Origin: Caballeronia peredens
GTDB lineage: Bacteria > Pseudomonadota > Gammaproteobacteria > Burkholderiales > Burkholderiaceae
Assembly: GCA_001544595.2 (NCBI GenBank)
Contig: FCOH02000016.1
Coordinates: 62,001-126,000 of the forward strand
DNA: 64,000 bases
Reading direction: 5' to 3'
Below are positions 17,129 through 25,382 of the stretch, in pieces. The stretch's first letter is position 1. Every line of letters begins with the position of its first letter. The position numbers were made by a program, and so were the translations under genes. Below the pieces are notes generated by a model, which was given only the letters and a program-made list of their open reading frames with translations, searched no databases and had not been told where the DNA came from.

Positions 17129-17935
17129 TTACTTGAAGCGGGTCGGATCGTTGTCCGGCGCGGGCGGATCGCCGGGAAGGCCGGACGGCGCACCGGGCGC
17201 GGCTTCGCGCGTCGGTTCCTGCGCCGTGACCGGCACGAGCGGCGCCGCGCGCCCGCTTTGCTGCAGCATCGCGCGCAGGAGCGGACGCGTCACGGCGCGC
17301 TTCTGCTCCAGCGAGAAGCGGTCGAGTTCGTCGAGGAGCGCCATGAGGCTCGGCATGTCGCGACGGAAATGCGTGAGCAGATAGGCGGGCACGTCGTCCG
17401 CCAGCACGATGCCGCGCTCGCGCGCCGCGTGCTTCAGCACCGCTGCCTTGGCGTCGTCGGACAGCGGCTGCAGATGGAACACGAGTCCCCAGCCGAGCCG
17501 CGTGCGCAGATCCTCGCGCACAGTGAGCGCGAGCGGCGCGTCGTTGCCGGTGGCGACCAGCGCGCTCGTCGGATGCGCGCGCACTTCGTTGAAGAGATTG
17601 AACAGCGCGATCTGCTGCGCGGCCGACAAGCGATCGCAATCGTCGACGGCATAGAGCGTCACGCGCGGATCGAAGCCGAACGCGTTGAGCGCGCTCTGCG
17701 GGCCGAGATAGCGAGCGTGGCCGTTCGCCTCGTGCGTGAGCGCCTGCAACAGATGGCTGCGCCCGTTGCCCGGCTCGCCCCACACGTAGAAGGTGCGGTC
17801 CGCGACCGGACCGGCCGCGAGCGCGCCTTCGAGTTCCCGCAGCCGCGAGATCAGTTCGTGATTGCCGGCGGCGAAGAAATTGTCGAAGGTGGCGGGCGGC
17901 GGCGTGCCGAGATCGAGCGTCAGTTGGCGTTGCAC
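17129..17935 (-). CDS. hda: DnaA regulatory inactivator Hda
   Basis: A 268-residue DnaA-paralogue AAA+ protein that, bound to the sliding clamp, stimulates ATP hydrolysis by DnaA after initiation. I choose the GTG at 17935 because it places the clamp-binding peptide QLTLDL at residues 4-9, as in known Hda proteins. Then follow TFDNFFAAGNHELI, a P-loop GEPGNGRSHLLQA (one Lys-to-Arg change from GKS/T) and VDDCDRL (Walker B). The C-terminus has about 35 extra Pro/Ala-rich residues. It is the first gene of the minus-strand block and divergent from purM. Confidence 0.92.
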   Translation of the reverse strand: MQRQLTLDLGTPPPATFDNFFAAGNHELISRLRELEGALAAGPVADRTFYVWGEPGNGRSHLLQALTHEANGHARYLGPQSALNAFGFDPRVTLYAVDDCDRLSAAQQIALFNLFNEVRAHPTSALVATGNDAPLALTVREDLRTRLGWGLVFHLQPLSDDAKAAVLKHAARERGIVLADDVPAYLLTHFRRDMPSLMALLDELDRFSLEQKRAVTRPLLRAMLQQSGRAAPLVPVTAQEPTREAAPGAPSGLPGDPPAPDNDPTRFK

Positions 17936-18147
17936 GGGAGATCGGTGTCGTCGGGCCTTGAAACGGGCGGTTTGCGTCGGGTATATCTTGAAAACGGACG
18001 AATGGGCCGGGCGATTGCGCGCGCAGCCGCTTCCGGCAACCGTGCGCCCGGTTCGCCGCCGCGCTCTTTCGCTTACGCTGAGTCTCGAAAAGCACGTTGC
18101 GGCGGTTTTTGTCGCGCGCGGGAAATCCGGTCGTCGGGCCGTCATCG

Positions 18148-18166
18148 GGTAAAATCGCATTTTACC
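18148..18166. promoter_or_regulatory. palindrome overlapping a TAAAAT -10-like box, purM promoter region
   Basis: GGTAAAAT (18148-18155) and ATTTTACC (18159-18166) form a perfect 8-bp inverted repeat around CGC, 20 nt before the purM ATG. TAAAAT (18150-18155) can serve as a -10 box. A match to -35 at the right spacing (18127-18132) is poor. Confidence 0.45.
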
Positions 18167-18186
18167 GACCTTCTTGCACTCCCCCC

Positions 18187-19242
18187 ATGAATCAACCGAA
18201 ATCCGCTCCGGACGCCCAGGGTTTGTCTTATCGCGACGCGGGCGTGGACATCGACGCGGGCGACGCGCTCGTCGACCGCATCAAGCCCTTTGCCAAAAAG
18301 ACGTTGCGCGACGGCGTGCTGGGCGGCATCGGCGGATTCGGCGCGCTCTTCGAGGTGCCGAAAAAGTACAAGGAGCCGGTGCTCGTGTCGGGCACGGACG
18401 GCGTCGGCACGAAGCTGCGCCTCGCGTTCACGCTCAACCGCCACGACACCGTCGGCCAGGATCTCGTCGCGATGAGCGTGAACGACATCCTCGTGCAAGG
18501 CGCCGAGCCGCTCTTTTTCCTCGATTATTTCGCGTGCGGCAAGCTCGACGTCGATACCGCCGCGGATGTCGTGAAAGGCATCGCGCAGGGCTGCGAGCTG
18601 GCGGGCTGCGCGCTGATCGGCGGCGAGACGGCGGAAATGCCGGGCATGTATCCGGACGGCGAATACGATCTCGCGGGTTTCGCGGTGGGCGCGGTGGAAA
18701 AGAGCAAGATCATCGACGGCAGCCTGATCAAGCCGGGCGACGTCGTGCTCGGGCTGGCTTCGAGCGGCATCCATTCGAACGGTTACTCGCTGGTGCGCAA
18801 GATCATCGAGCGCGCCAATCCGGATCTGAACGCCGATTTCGACGGCCGCACGCTCGCCGACGCGCTGATGGCGCCCACGCGCATCTACGTGAAGTCGCTG
18901 CTGTCCGCGATGCAGAGCGTGACCGTTAAGGGCATGGCGCACATCACGGGCGGCGGGCTCGTCGAGAACATTCCGCGCGTGCTGCGCGACGGGCTCACGG
19001 CGGAACTGGATCATCGCGCGTGGCCGCTGCCGCCGCTGTTCGCCTGGCTGCAGAAGCACGGCGGCGTCGCGGATGCGGAGATGCATCGCGTGTTCAATTG
19101 CGGCATCGGCATGGCCGTGATCGTCGCGGCGGAAGAAGCGCAGGCGGCAACCAGCCTGCTGTCGGCGGCGGGCGAGCAGGTCTGGCAGATCGGCGTCGTG
19201 CGCGCAAGCAAGGAAGGCGAGGCGCAGACGGTCGTGGTCTGA
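18187..19242 (+). CDS. purM: phosphoribosylformylglycinamidine cyclo-ligase PurM
   Basis: A 351-residue purine-synthesis enzyme (AIR synthetase), which closes FGAM to AIR with ATP. Marks: SYRDAGVDIDAGDALV, GGFGALFEVP, VSGTDGVGTKLRLAF, DLVAMSVNDILVQGAEPLFFLDY, GGETAEMPGMY and LASSGIHSNGYSLVR. Full normal length. The leader between the proposed promoter and the ATG is only about 25 nt and carries no clear ribosome binding site. purC, purE and purK lie 43 kb away in the same window, so purine genes are split here. Confidence 0.96.
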   Translation: MNQPKSAPDAQGLSYRDAGVDIDAGDALVDRIKPFAKKTLRDGVLGGIGGFGALFEVPKKYKEPVLVSGTDGVGTKLRLAFTLNRHDTVGQDLVAMSVNDILVQGAEPLFFLDYFACGKLDVDTAADVVKGIAQGCELAGCALIGGETAEMPGMYPDGEYDLAGFAVGAVEKSKIIDGSLIKPGDVVLGLASSGIHSNGYSLVRKIIERANPDLNADFDGRTLADALMAPTRIYVKSLLSAMQSVTVKGMAHITGGGLVENIPRVLRDGLTAELDHRAWPLPPLFAWLQKHGGVADAEMHRVFNCGIGMAVIVAAEEAQAATSLLSAAGEQVWQIGVVRASKEGEAQTVVV

Positions 19243-19270
19243 TCCGCGCGCATCGTCCGGTTCGCATGTG

Positions 19271-19304
19271 AAAACCCTCGCCGGGCGCGAGGGTTTTTCT
19301 TTTG
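19271..19304. terminator. bidirectional terminator between purM and miaA
   Basis: AAAACCCTCGC (19271-19281), loop CGGGC, GCGAGGGTTTT (19287-19297), then TTTCTTTT-like sequence. A perfect 11-bp stem with A and T tracts on both sides, between convergent genes. It should stop transcription in both directions. Confidence 0.88.
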
Positions 19305-19323
19305 GGCGCTTATGCGTCTCTGT

Positions 19324-20271
19324 CTACGTCAGCGCGACCCGTTCCACCGCTTCCACCGCCCGCGCGGTCGCATCGGCCGCACAGCAATCCACGACGATTC
19401 GCTCCGGCATTGCCCGAAGCCACGTCAATTGCCGCTTGCACAACTGGCGCGTCGCGAACACGCCCTTGTCGCGCATGTCGTCGTAGCGCGTCGCGCCGTC
19501 GAGATATTCCCACGCCTGCCGATAGCCGACGCAGCGCATGGACGGCATCGAGAGATCGAGATCGCCGCGCGCCCGCAGCCGCTTCACTTCGTCGATGAAA
19601 CCGTGCGCGAGCATCGCATCGAAGCGCGCCTCGATGCGCGCGTGCAGCACCGCGCGATCCGACGGCTCCAGCGCGACCGGCACGAAGCGATACGGCGCAT
19701 CGTCGGCCGGCGCGCGCGGCGCGGCGAGCAGCGCGGACATCGGCTGCCCGCTCAGCATGAAGATTTCGAGCGCGCGCTGGATGCGCTGCGAATCGTTCGG
19801 CGCGAGCCGCGCGGCGGTTTCGGGATCCACGGACGCAAGCCGCGCGTGCAGCGCGGGCCAGCCTTCGCGGGCGGCATCGGCGTCGAGGGCGGCGCGCACG
19901 GCGGCGTCGGCGCCGGGCAGATCGTTCAGGCCTTGCGTCAGCGCCTTGTAGTACAGCATCGTGCCGCCGACGAGCAACGGCACGTTCCCGCGCGCAACGA
20001 TCTCACCGACGAGCGCCAGCGCATCCGCGCGAAACTGCGCGGCGGAATACGACTCCGCGGGATCGATGATGTCGATCAGATGATGCGGCGCCGCCGCGCG
20101 TTCCGCCGCGTCCGGCTTGGCCGTGCCGATATCCATCTCGCGATAGACGAGCGCCGAGTCCACGCTCACGATTTCCACCGGATGCCGCGCCGCGAACGCG
20201 AGCGCGGCCGCGGTCTTTCCGGACGCCGTGGGCCCGAGCAGACATGCCACCGACCGCGCCGCGCCGCTCAT
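19324..20271 (-). CDS. miaA: tRNA dimethylallyltransferase MiaA
   Basis: A 315-residue enzyme that isopentenylates A37 of tRNAs reading codons starting with U. Marks: P-loop LLGPTASGKT (11-20), VSVDSALVYREMDIGTAKP, HHLIDIIDP, LVGGTMLYYKAL, and the C-terminal RCVGYRQAWEYLDG and FATRQLCKRQLTWLR. The start at 20271 overlaps the mutL stop as ATGA, the mutL-miaA coupling also known from enterobacteria. Its 3' end faces purM across a strong terminator. Confidence 0.96.
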   Translation of the reverse strand: MSGAARSVACLLGPTASGKTAAALAFAARHPVEIVSVDSALVYREMDIGTAKPDAAERAAAPHHLIDIIDPAESYSAAQFRADALALVGEIVARGNVPLLVGGTMLYYKALTQGLNDLPGADAAVRAALDADAAREGWPALHARLASVDPETAARLAPNDSQRIQRALEIFMLSGQPMSALLAAPRAPADDAPYRFVPVALEPSDRAVLHARIEARFDAMLAHGFIDEVKRLRARGDLDLSMPSMRCVGYRQAWEYLDGATRYDDMRDKGVFATRQLCKRQLTWLRAMPERIVVDCCAADATARAVEAVERVALT

Positions 20272-22259
20272 TGTCCGCGCATGAAAAGGCGGTCGAGGTC
20301 GGCGAGCGTCAGCTGGAACCACGTCGGCCGGCCGTGATTGCACTGATCGGCGCGCTCGGTCGCTTCCATCTGGCGCAGGAGCGCGTTCATTTCGTCGAGC
20401 GTGAGGCGCCGGTTCGCGCGCACCGCGTTGTGGCAGGCGAGCGTGCCGAGCAATTCGTGCTGGCGCTCGGTGAGCACGCGCGAGCCGCCGTAGGCGTGCA
20501 GATCCGCGAGCACCGCGCGCGCGAGCGATTGCAGGTCGGCGTCCTTGAGCAGCGCGGGCACGGCGCGAATCGCGATCGACGTTGGCGAGAGCACGGCGAG
20601 ATCGAAGCCGAGCGCATCGAGCGTCGCGCGCTCTTCCTCGACGATGCCGATCTCCACCGGCTCGGCCGTCATCGACACGGGAATCAAGAGCGGCTGCACC
20701 GCGATCGCGCGATCGGCGAGCGCGTGTTTGAACTGCTCGTAGAGAATGCGCTCGTGCGCCGCGTGCATGTCGACGAGCACGAGTCCGCGCGCGTTCTGCG
20801 CCAGCACGTAGATGCCGTGGATCTGGCCGACGGCGAAGCCGAGCGGCTGATCGTCGGCGTGATCGCGTGAGGCGGACGCGCTGTCACTCGCCCAGACCGG
20901 CGCGGCGGGCGCCTGTTCGGGCGTCGGATAGACCGGTTCGCCCGGGCGAAGCGTGTCGATGGACGTCGTCGCGCCCGGCGTGCCCGCGCCGCTGTCCTTG
21001 CGGCCGAAGAGGGCGTCGTACAGCGCGAGCGGCTGCGCGACCGGCAGCGTGCCCTGCGTCATGCGCGACTGGCGCAGCCAGTTCGTGCCGTTTTCGCTTT
21101 TCAGCTGCAGCGTGTCCGGCGCGCTCGTGAACGCGCCGGTGAGCGGCTTCGCGCTGAACGACGCCGGTCCGGTCGGCTGCAATTGCGCGGCATGTCCGCC
21201 CGATGTGGTTTCCGGCGACGCTCCCGCGTGCCGCGCCAGCGCCCGCTGCACGGCGTGGAAGACGTACTGGTGAATCGAGCGCGAATCGCGGAAGCGCACT
21301 TCGATCTTCGACGGATGCACGTTCACATCGACGGATTCGGGCGGCAGATCGAGAAACAGCACGTACGCCGGATAGCGGTTGCCGTGCAGCACGTCTTCAT
21401 ACGCGGCGCGCACGGCGTGCGTGAGCAGCTTGTCGCGCACGAAACGGCCGTTCACGAAGAAATACTGCTGGTCGGCGCGGCCGCGGCTCGCGGTCGGCAG
21501 GCCGGCGCAGCCATATACGGCGAGCGGCCCGGCGCGTTCGTCGAGCGGCAGGTGCGCCGTTTCGAAGACTTCGCCGAGAATTTTCGCGACGCGCGTCTGC
21601 GGATCGCTCGCGTTCCAGTGCTCGACGGCGCGCCCGTTGTGCATCACCGAAATCGCGACGTCCGGCCGCGACAGCGCCGTGCGCCGGATCACTTCGAGGC
21701 AATGCCCGAGTTCGGTCTGTTCGCTCTTCAGGAACTTGCGGCGCGCGGGCGTGTTGAAGTACAGCTCGCGCACTTCCATCGTGGTGCCGACAGTGCCCGC
21801 CGCGGGCGAGATCGCGCCGGTCTGCGCGTCGATGCGCGTCGCGTGCGGACATGCCTCGGTGCGGCTCGTGATGAACAATTCGGCGACGGACGCGATCGAG
21901 GCGATCGCCTCGCCGCGAAATCCGAGCGTGGCGACGGCCTCGAGATCGGCGAGCGAGCGGATCTTGCTGGTCGCGTGGCGCAGCAGCGCGAGCGCCAGCT
22001 CGCCCGGCGGAATGCCGCAGCCGTCGTCCGCGACGACTATTCGCTTCACGCCGCCTTCATCGAGCGTGATGCGCAGCGTGCGCGCGCCCGCGTCGAGGGC
22101 GTTTTCCAGCAGTTCCTTGACGACCGACGCCGGCCGCTCAACCACTTCGCCCGCGGCGATCTGGCTGATCAGCTGGTCGGGCAGCGGGGCGATGGCGCGC
22201 GAACGGCGCGCGTCGCTGGCAGTCGAAGCGTCTGCGGAGAATTCGTTGAGATCGGCCAT
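20268..22259 (-). CDS. mutL: DNA mismatch repair protein MutL
   Basis: A 663-residue mismatch repair protein. The N-terminal GHKL ATPase has IAAGEVVERPASVVKELLENALDAGA (34-59), DDGCGIP and GFRGEAIASI. After a variable linker (about 345-470) comes the C-terminal dimer domain with the full nuclease set: DMHAAHERILYE (497-508), ACHNAVRA (608-615) and CNHGRP (640-645). It is therefore expected to be a latent nicking endonuclease, unlike E. coli MutL. A TATAAT hexamer lies only 5 nt before the ATG, and no ribosome binding site is seen. It is coupled to miaA. Confidence 0.96.
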   Translation of the reverse strand: MADLNEFSADASTASDARRSRAIAPLPDQLISQIAAGEVVERPASVVKELLENALDAGARTLRITLDEGGVKRIVVADDGCGIPPGELALALLRHATSKIRSLADLEAVATLGFRGEAIASIASVAELFITSRTEACPHATRIDAQTGAISPAAGTVGTTMEVRELYFNTPARRKFLKSEQTELGHCLEVIRRTALSRPDVAISVMHNGRAVEHWNASDPQTRVAKILGEVFETAHLPLDERAGPLAVYGCAGLPTASRGRADQQYFFVNGRFVRDKLLTHAVRAAYEDVLHGNRYPAYVLFLDLPPESVDVNVHPSKIEVRFRDSRSIHQYVFHAVQRALARHAGASPETTSGGHAAQLQPTGPASFSAKPLTGAFTSAPDTLQLKSENGTNWLRQSRMTQGTLPVAQPLALYDALFGRKDSGAGTPGATTSIDTLRPGEPVYPTPEQAPAAPVWASDSASASRDHADDQPLGFAVGQIHGIYVLAQNARGLVLVDMHAAHERILYEQFKHALADRAIAVQPLLIPVSMTAEPVEIGIVEEERATLDALGFDLAVLSPTSIAIRAVPALLKDADLQSLARAVLADLHAYGGSRVLTERQHELLGTLACHNAVRANRRLTLDEMNALLRQMEATERADQCNHGRPTWFQLTLADLDRLFMRGQ

Positions 22260-22264
22260 GCGAA

Positions 22265-22270
22265 ATTATA
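22265..22270 (-). promoter_or_regulatory. TATAAT -10-like box directly before mutL
   Basis: On the minus strand TATAAT ends 5 nt before the mutL ATG. A start about 7 nt downstream of this box would fall on or next to the A of ATG, giving a leaderless message. The -35 position has no consensus. Confidence 0.4.
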
Positions 22271-22459
22271 ACGATTCGCGGCGGTGCGCTCGCGCGCCGG
22301 TCCGCACCCGCCGAAGCCCGCCGGTGCGGCAGGAGATCGCGTGCGGATGCGCGGTTTTTAACCGACGCGCCGCGTCACTTCGGTATCATGGCGCGACTCC
22401 ACACTGGCAGGCGATGCGCCGTTTTTCCGGCCGCCGCATTTATTTTTTGAGGAAAGCTT

Positions 22460-23122
22460 TTGGACACGCTGCTGCAATTCCTGGGACTCATCCTTCACAT
22501 CGACAAATCGCTCGGTGTCTTCATCCAGAATTACGGCACCTGGGTCTACGCGGTCCTGTTCCTGATCGTGTTCTGTGAAACCGGGCTTGTCGTGTTTCCG
22601 TTCCTGCCGGGCGATTCGCTGCTGTTCATCGGCGGCGCGTTCGCCGCGACGCACGAGATGAATCTGTTCGCGCTGATCTCGCTGCTGCTGATCGCGGCGA
22701 TTTCCGGCAACACGGTGAATTACTGGATCGGCCGCGCCATCGGCCCGAAAGTCTTCGACACGAACATTCCCGTGCTCGAACGCTTTCTCGACCGCGCCGC
22801 GCTGCAGAAGACGCATAACTTTTACGAGCGCCACGGCGGCAAGACCATCGTGATCGCGCGTTTCGTGCCGGTGGTGCGCACGTTCGCGCCGTTCGTCGCG
22901 GGCGTGTCGTCGATGAGTCACGCGCGCTTTCAGCTGTTCAACATCATGGGCGCGCTGATCTGGGTGCTGCTGCTCGTGTTGCTCGGCTACTTCTTCGGCA
23001 ATATTCCGTTCATCAAGCGGTATCTGAACGTGATCGTGCTGGTGGGTATCGGCGCGGCCATCGTGCCGGTCGCGCTGGGCGCGGTGTGGAAGATGAGCCG
23101 CAGCCGCAATTCGAAGGCCTGA
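22460..23122 (+). CDS. DedA/SNARE-associated family membrane protein
   Basis: A 220-residue inner-membrane protein of the DedA family (phospholipid scramblase or flippase-like, involved in envelope energetics and undecaprenyl-phosphate recycling). Marks: ETGLVVFPFLPGDSLLFIGGA, GNTVNYWIGRAIG, FYERHGGKTIVIARFVPVVRTFAPFVAGVSSM (the conserved re-entrant segment) and a last helix with basic tail. The start is a TTG with GAGGAAA 5 nt upstream, which I prefer since no ATG fits. It is divergent from mutL. Confidence 0.9.
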   Translation: MDTLLQFLGLILHIDKSLGVFIQNYGTWVYAVLFLIVFCETGLVVFPFLPGDSLLFIGGAFAATHEMNLFALISLLLIAAISGNTVNYWIGRAIGPKVFDTNIPVLERFLDRAALQKTHNFYERHGGKTIVIARFVPVVRTFAPFVAGVSSMSHARFQLFNIMGALIWVLLLVLLGYFFGNIPFIKRYLNVIVLVGIGAAIVPVALGAVWKMSRSRNSKA

Positions 23123-23138
23123 ACGCCGCTGCGATGCC

Positions 23139-23162
23139 GCGATGCCATTGTCACGGCATCGC
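23139..23162. terminator. hairpin between convergent DedA and GlsB-like genes
   Basis: GCGATGCC (23139-23146) pairs with GGCATCGC (23155-23162) over an 8-nt loop. There is no T tract on either strand, so it is a weak candidate. Confidence 0.35.
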
Positions 23163-23180
23163 GGGTGCCGGACGGCGCTT

Positions 23181-23441
23181 TCAGCCGCGGCGGAACAGGC
23201 GGATGACGAAGAGCAGCACGACCGCGCCGATCACGGCTGTCACGAGCGTGCCGAAAATGCCGGCGCCGAACGAAAAGCCGAGCGTGCCGAAGATCCAGCC
23301 TCCGATCACGCCGCCCACGATACCGACGATGATGTCGACCAGCACGCCGAAGCCGCTGCCGTTCATGATGAGGCCGGCAAGCCAGCCGGCCACGCCGCCG
23401 ATGATCAGGCTGAGGATGATTCCGTGTTGCATGAGTTGCAT
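23181..23441 (-). CDS. GlsB/YeaQ/YmgE family stress-response membrane protein
   Basis: An 86-residue, very hydrophobic and Gly-rich protein with three membrane segments (about 7-25, 33-52 and 60-81) and a C-terminal RLFRRG tail. The phrases IIGGVAGWLAGLIMNGSGFGVLVDIIVGIVGG and GWIFGTLG are characteristic of the transglycosylase-associated/GlsB group, found in general stress responses. The start at 23441 is supported by the hydrophobic N-terminus. Molecular role unknown. Confidence 0.85.
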   Translation of the reverse strand: MQLMQHGIILSLIIGGVAGWLAGLIMNGSGFGVLVDIIVGIVGGVIGGWIFGTLGFSFGAGIFGTLVTAVIGAVVLLFVIRLFRRG

Positions 23442-23839
23442 GCGCTGAGACTCCAGAAAAGTTGGGTTGCAGGCCGCGGGAACGTCCCGCTGGCCGAGCG
23501 CGGCGAATGTAGCGGAAACGACCTGCGCAAGGGCTTCGCGAATGTCAAAGATTGTCGCGAGGCGCAGCGGGGACGCCCCGCGCGGACAGGCGGTGCAAGG
23601 GCGTGGCGGTATCGGTCAAAAATTTAGAATGCCAAAGGGAAGGGCACGGCATCGAGTTCGCGCTGCGTCGCCGAAGTGTGTCGTTTGAGTCAATCCGGGC
23701 AAATCCAGGCTCGTAATGTTTTATGCTTCCGGAGTTGTGTCGGCGTCGAAAGGCGGCGTCGACTTGGGCGTGTGTGGCGGGATGAAGGGCGCCGCGTGCG
23801 GGCGCGATCGGAAAGTTAGAAGAGTTCAAGACGAAAAGC
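23442..23839. other. intergenic region between GlsB-like and NlpD-like genes
   Basis: About 400 bases between divergent genes. TAGAAT at 23625-23630 is a possible -10 box for the NlpD-like gene with a long leader. No gene or strong repeat is seen. Confidence 0.45.
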
Positions 23840-24784
23840 ATGAGAAAGCTGGTGGTGATGCAAAAGGAAGGGTTCGGATCGAACGCCCGGACGGCGATCG
23901 CGGGCATGACGCTCGCCGCGGGACTCGCCGCGGTTCTGGCAGGATGCTCGTCGACGCCGCGCACGCCTGCGCCGATCGTCGAAAGTTCGGCGATGAGCGC
24001 GCCGCCCGTCGTGCAAGGCTCGGCGCCAGGCGTGACGCCCGCGCCGGTCGTGCCGCTCGGGCCGGGCGCGTCGGCGGCGAACGCGCCGGTCGAGCCGGGC
24101 TTTTATCGCGTGAAGCCGGGTGACACGCTCTACGGCATCGCGCGGACCTTCAAGCAAAAGCCCGCCGATCTCCTCAAGTGGAACACGCTGCCGGAGAGCA
24201 AGCAGGTCAACATCGGGCAGGTATTGCGCGTCGCGCCGCCGGGCACTGCGGCGAGCACGCAGGCGGCGGCATCGGCGGCGGCGTCCAAGTCCGCGCAGCC
24301 GCCGCTCTTGCCGACGCCGGACAAATCCGCGGTGGCGCAGCAGCAGAAGCCGGCGGCGGAACAGCCCGCCACGAGCGAAGCGCGCGAGCCTGCGGTCAGC
24401 GCGAGCGCATCGAAGGGCACGTTCGCGTGGCCGGCGCGCGGCGAGATCGTGCGCAAGTTCGGTGCGAGCGGCAACAAGGGCATCGATATCGAAGGCAAGG
24501 TCGGGCAGCCGGTCAAGGCGTCGGCATCGGGCAAGGTCGTGTATGCGGGCAGCGGCCTGCGTTCGTACGGGCGCATGATCATCGTCAAACACGGCAACGA
24601 CTACCTGACCGCCTACGCGTATAACGAAAAGCTGCTCGTCAAGGAAGGCGATACCGTCAAGCAGGGCGCGATCATCGCCGACATGGGCACCGGGCCGAGC
24701 GGCACGCCGGCGCTGCATTTCGAAGTGAGAAAATCGGGCGCCGCGGTCGATCCGCTGCCGCTGCTCGGTTCGGCAGGCGGCTGA
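23840..24784 (+). CDS. NlpD-like LysM / M23 lipoprotein
   Basis: A 314-residue envelope lipoprotein: signal with lipobox LAGC (Cys36), a Pro/Ala linker, a LysM peptidoglycan-binding domain (FYRVKPGDTLYGIARTF, about 88-131), a second Ala/Gln-rich linker and an M23 domain (about 193-310). The M23 metal-site residues are largely lost: Asn212 in NKGID where catalytic enzymes have His, and Tyr261 in the AYAYN segment where E. coli NlpD has YAHN. It should therefore act as an amidase activator like NlpD or EnvC in cell division, not as a peptidase. It is not beside rpoS. Confidence 0.85.
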   Translation: MRKLVVMQKEGFGSNARTAIAGMTLAAGLAAVLAGCSSTPRTPAPIVESSAMSAPPVVQGSAPGVTPAPVVPLGPGASAANAPVEPGFYRVKPGDTLYGIARTFKQKPADLLKWNTLPESKQVNIGQVLRVAPPGTAASTQAAASAAASKSAQPPLLPTPDKSAVAQQQKPAAEQPATSEAREPAVSASASKGTFAWPARGEIVRKFGASGNKGIDIEGKVGQPVKASASGKVVYAGSGLRSYGRMIIVKHGNDYLTAYAYNEKLLVKEGDTVKQGAIIADMGTGPSGTPALHFEVRKSGAAVDPLPLLGSAGG

Positions 24785-24818
24785 TCCGTTGCGTACCCGC
24801 GGGCGAAGGGGGCTGAAG

Positions 24819-25379
24819 GTGAAGAAGATCGTGATCGTCGCGCTGCTGGCGGCGTCGTCCGTATCGCTGTTGTCCGGCTGCGATCAGCAGCAAAGCGAGG
24901 AAGCATTGAACAAGCTCAAGGCGTTCTTCAATGCGGTGAAGCCGGACAACCTGCTGCTCAAGAACCTGCAACCGGGCGTGACCACCGAGGCGCAGATCCG
25001 CGACCAGATGGGCGAGCCCGAAACCGAGCGCGCCTTCACCGACGGCAGCAAGCGCCTCGAATATCCGCGCGGACCGGCGGGCACGAACACCTATATGGTG
25101 GATCTCGACGCGAACGGCCGCTTCGTGTCCGTCACCCAGGTGCTGACCGCCGCGAATTTCGCGAAGGTGCGCCCCGGCATGACGATGGACGAAGCGCGCA
25201 GGCTGCTCGGCAAGCCCACGACCATCGCCGAATATCCGTTGAAGAAGGAGCGCGTCTGGAGCTGGCACTGGCTCGAAGACGGCGTCAATCAGGACGCGAT
25301 GTTCAACGCGCATTTCGGTCCGGACGGCACGGTCGTGACGACGTCGCGCTCCGAGTCGATCCGCGGCGGCCAGCGCTGA
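24819..25379 (+). CDS. BamE-like (SmpA/OmlA) lipoprotein with two half-domains
   Basis: A 186-residue lipoprotein that begins with GTG 24819, preceded by GGGGG and a few bases spacing. The lipobox LLSGC gives acylated Cys25. Two related segments follow: LLKNLQPGVTTEAQIRDQMGEP (about 56-77) and FAKVRPGMTMDEARRLLGKPT (about 118-138), each with the GxT..xxxxxGxP turn of the BamE fold. It therefore looks like an internal duplication. It starts 34 nt after the NlpD-like gene and probably shares its transcript, pointing to an envelope role. Confidence 0.75.
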   Translation: MKKIVIVALLAASSVSLLSGCDQQQSEEALNKLKAFFNAVKPDNLLLKNLQPGVTTEAQIRDQMGEPETERAFTDGSKRLEYPRGPAGTNTYMVDLDANGRFVSVTQVLTAANFAKVRPGMTMDEARRLLGKPTTIAEYPLKKERVWSWHWLEDGVNQDAMFNAHFGPDGTVVTTSRSESIRGGQR

Positions 25380-25382
25380 GCC

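Noticed and set aside
23716..23745. TTTATGCTTCCGG followed by GTTGTGT, resembling the E. coli lac promoter
   Set aside because: There is no matching -35 box at proper spacing and no lac-like gene. I treat it as chance similarity.
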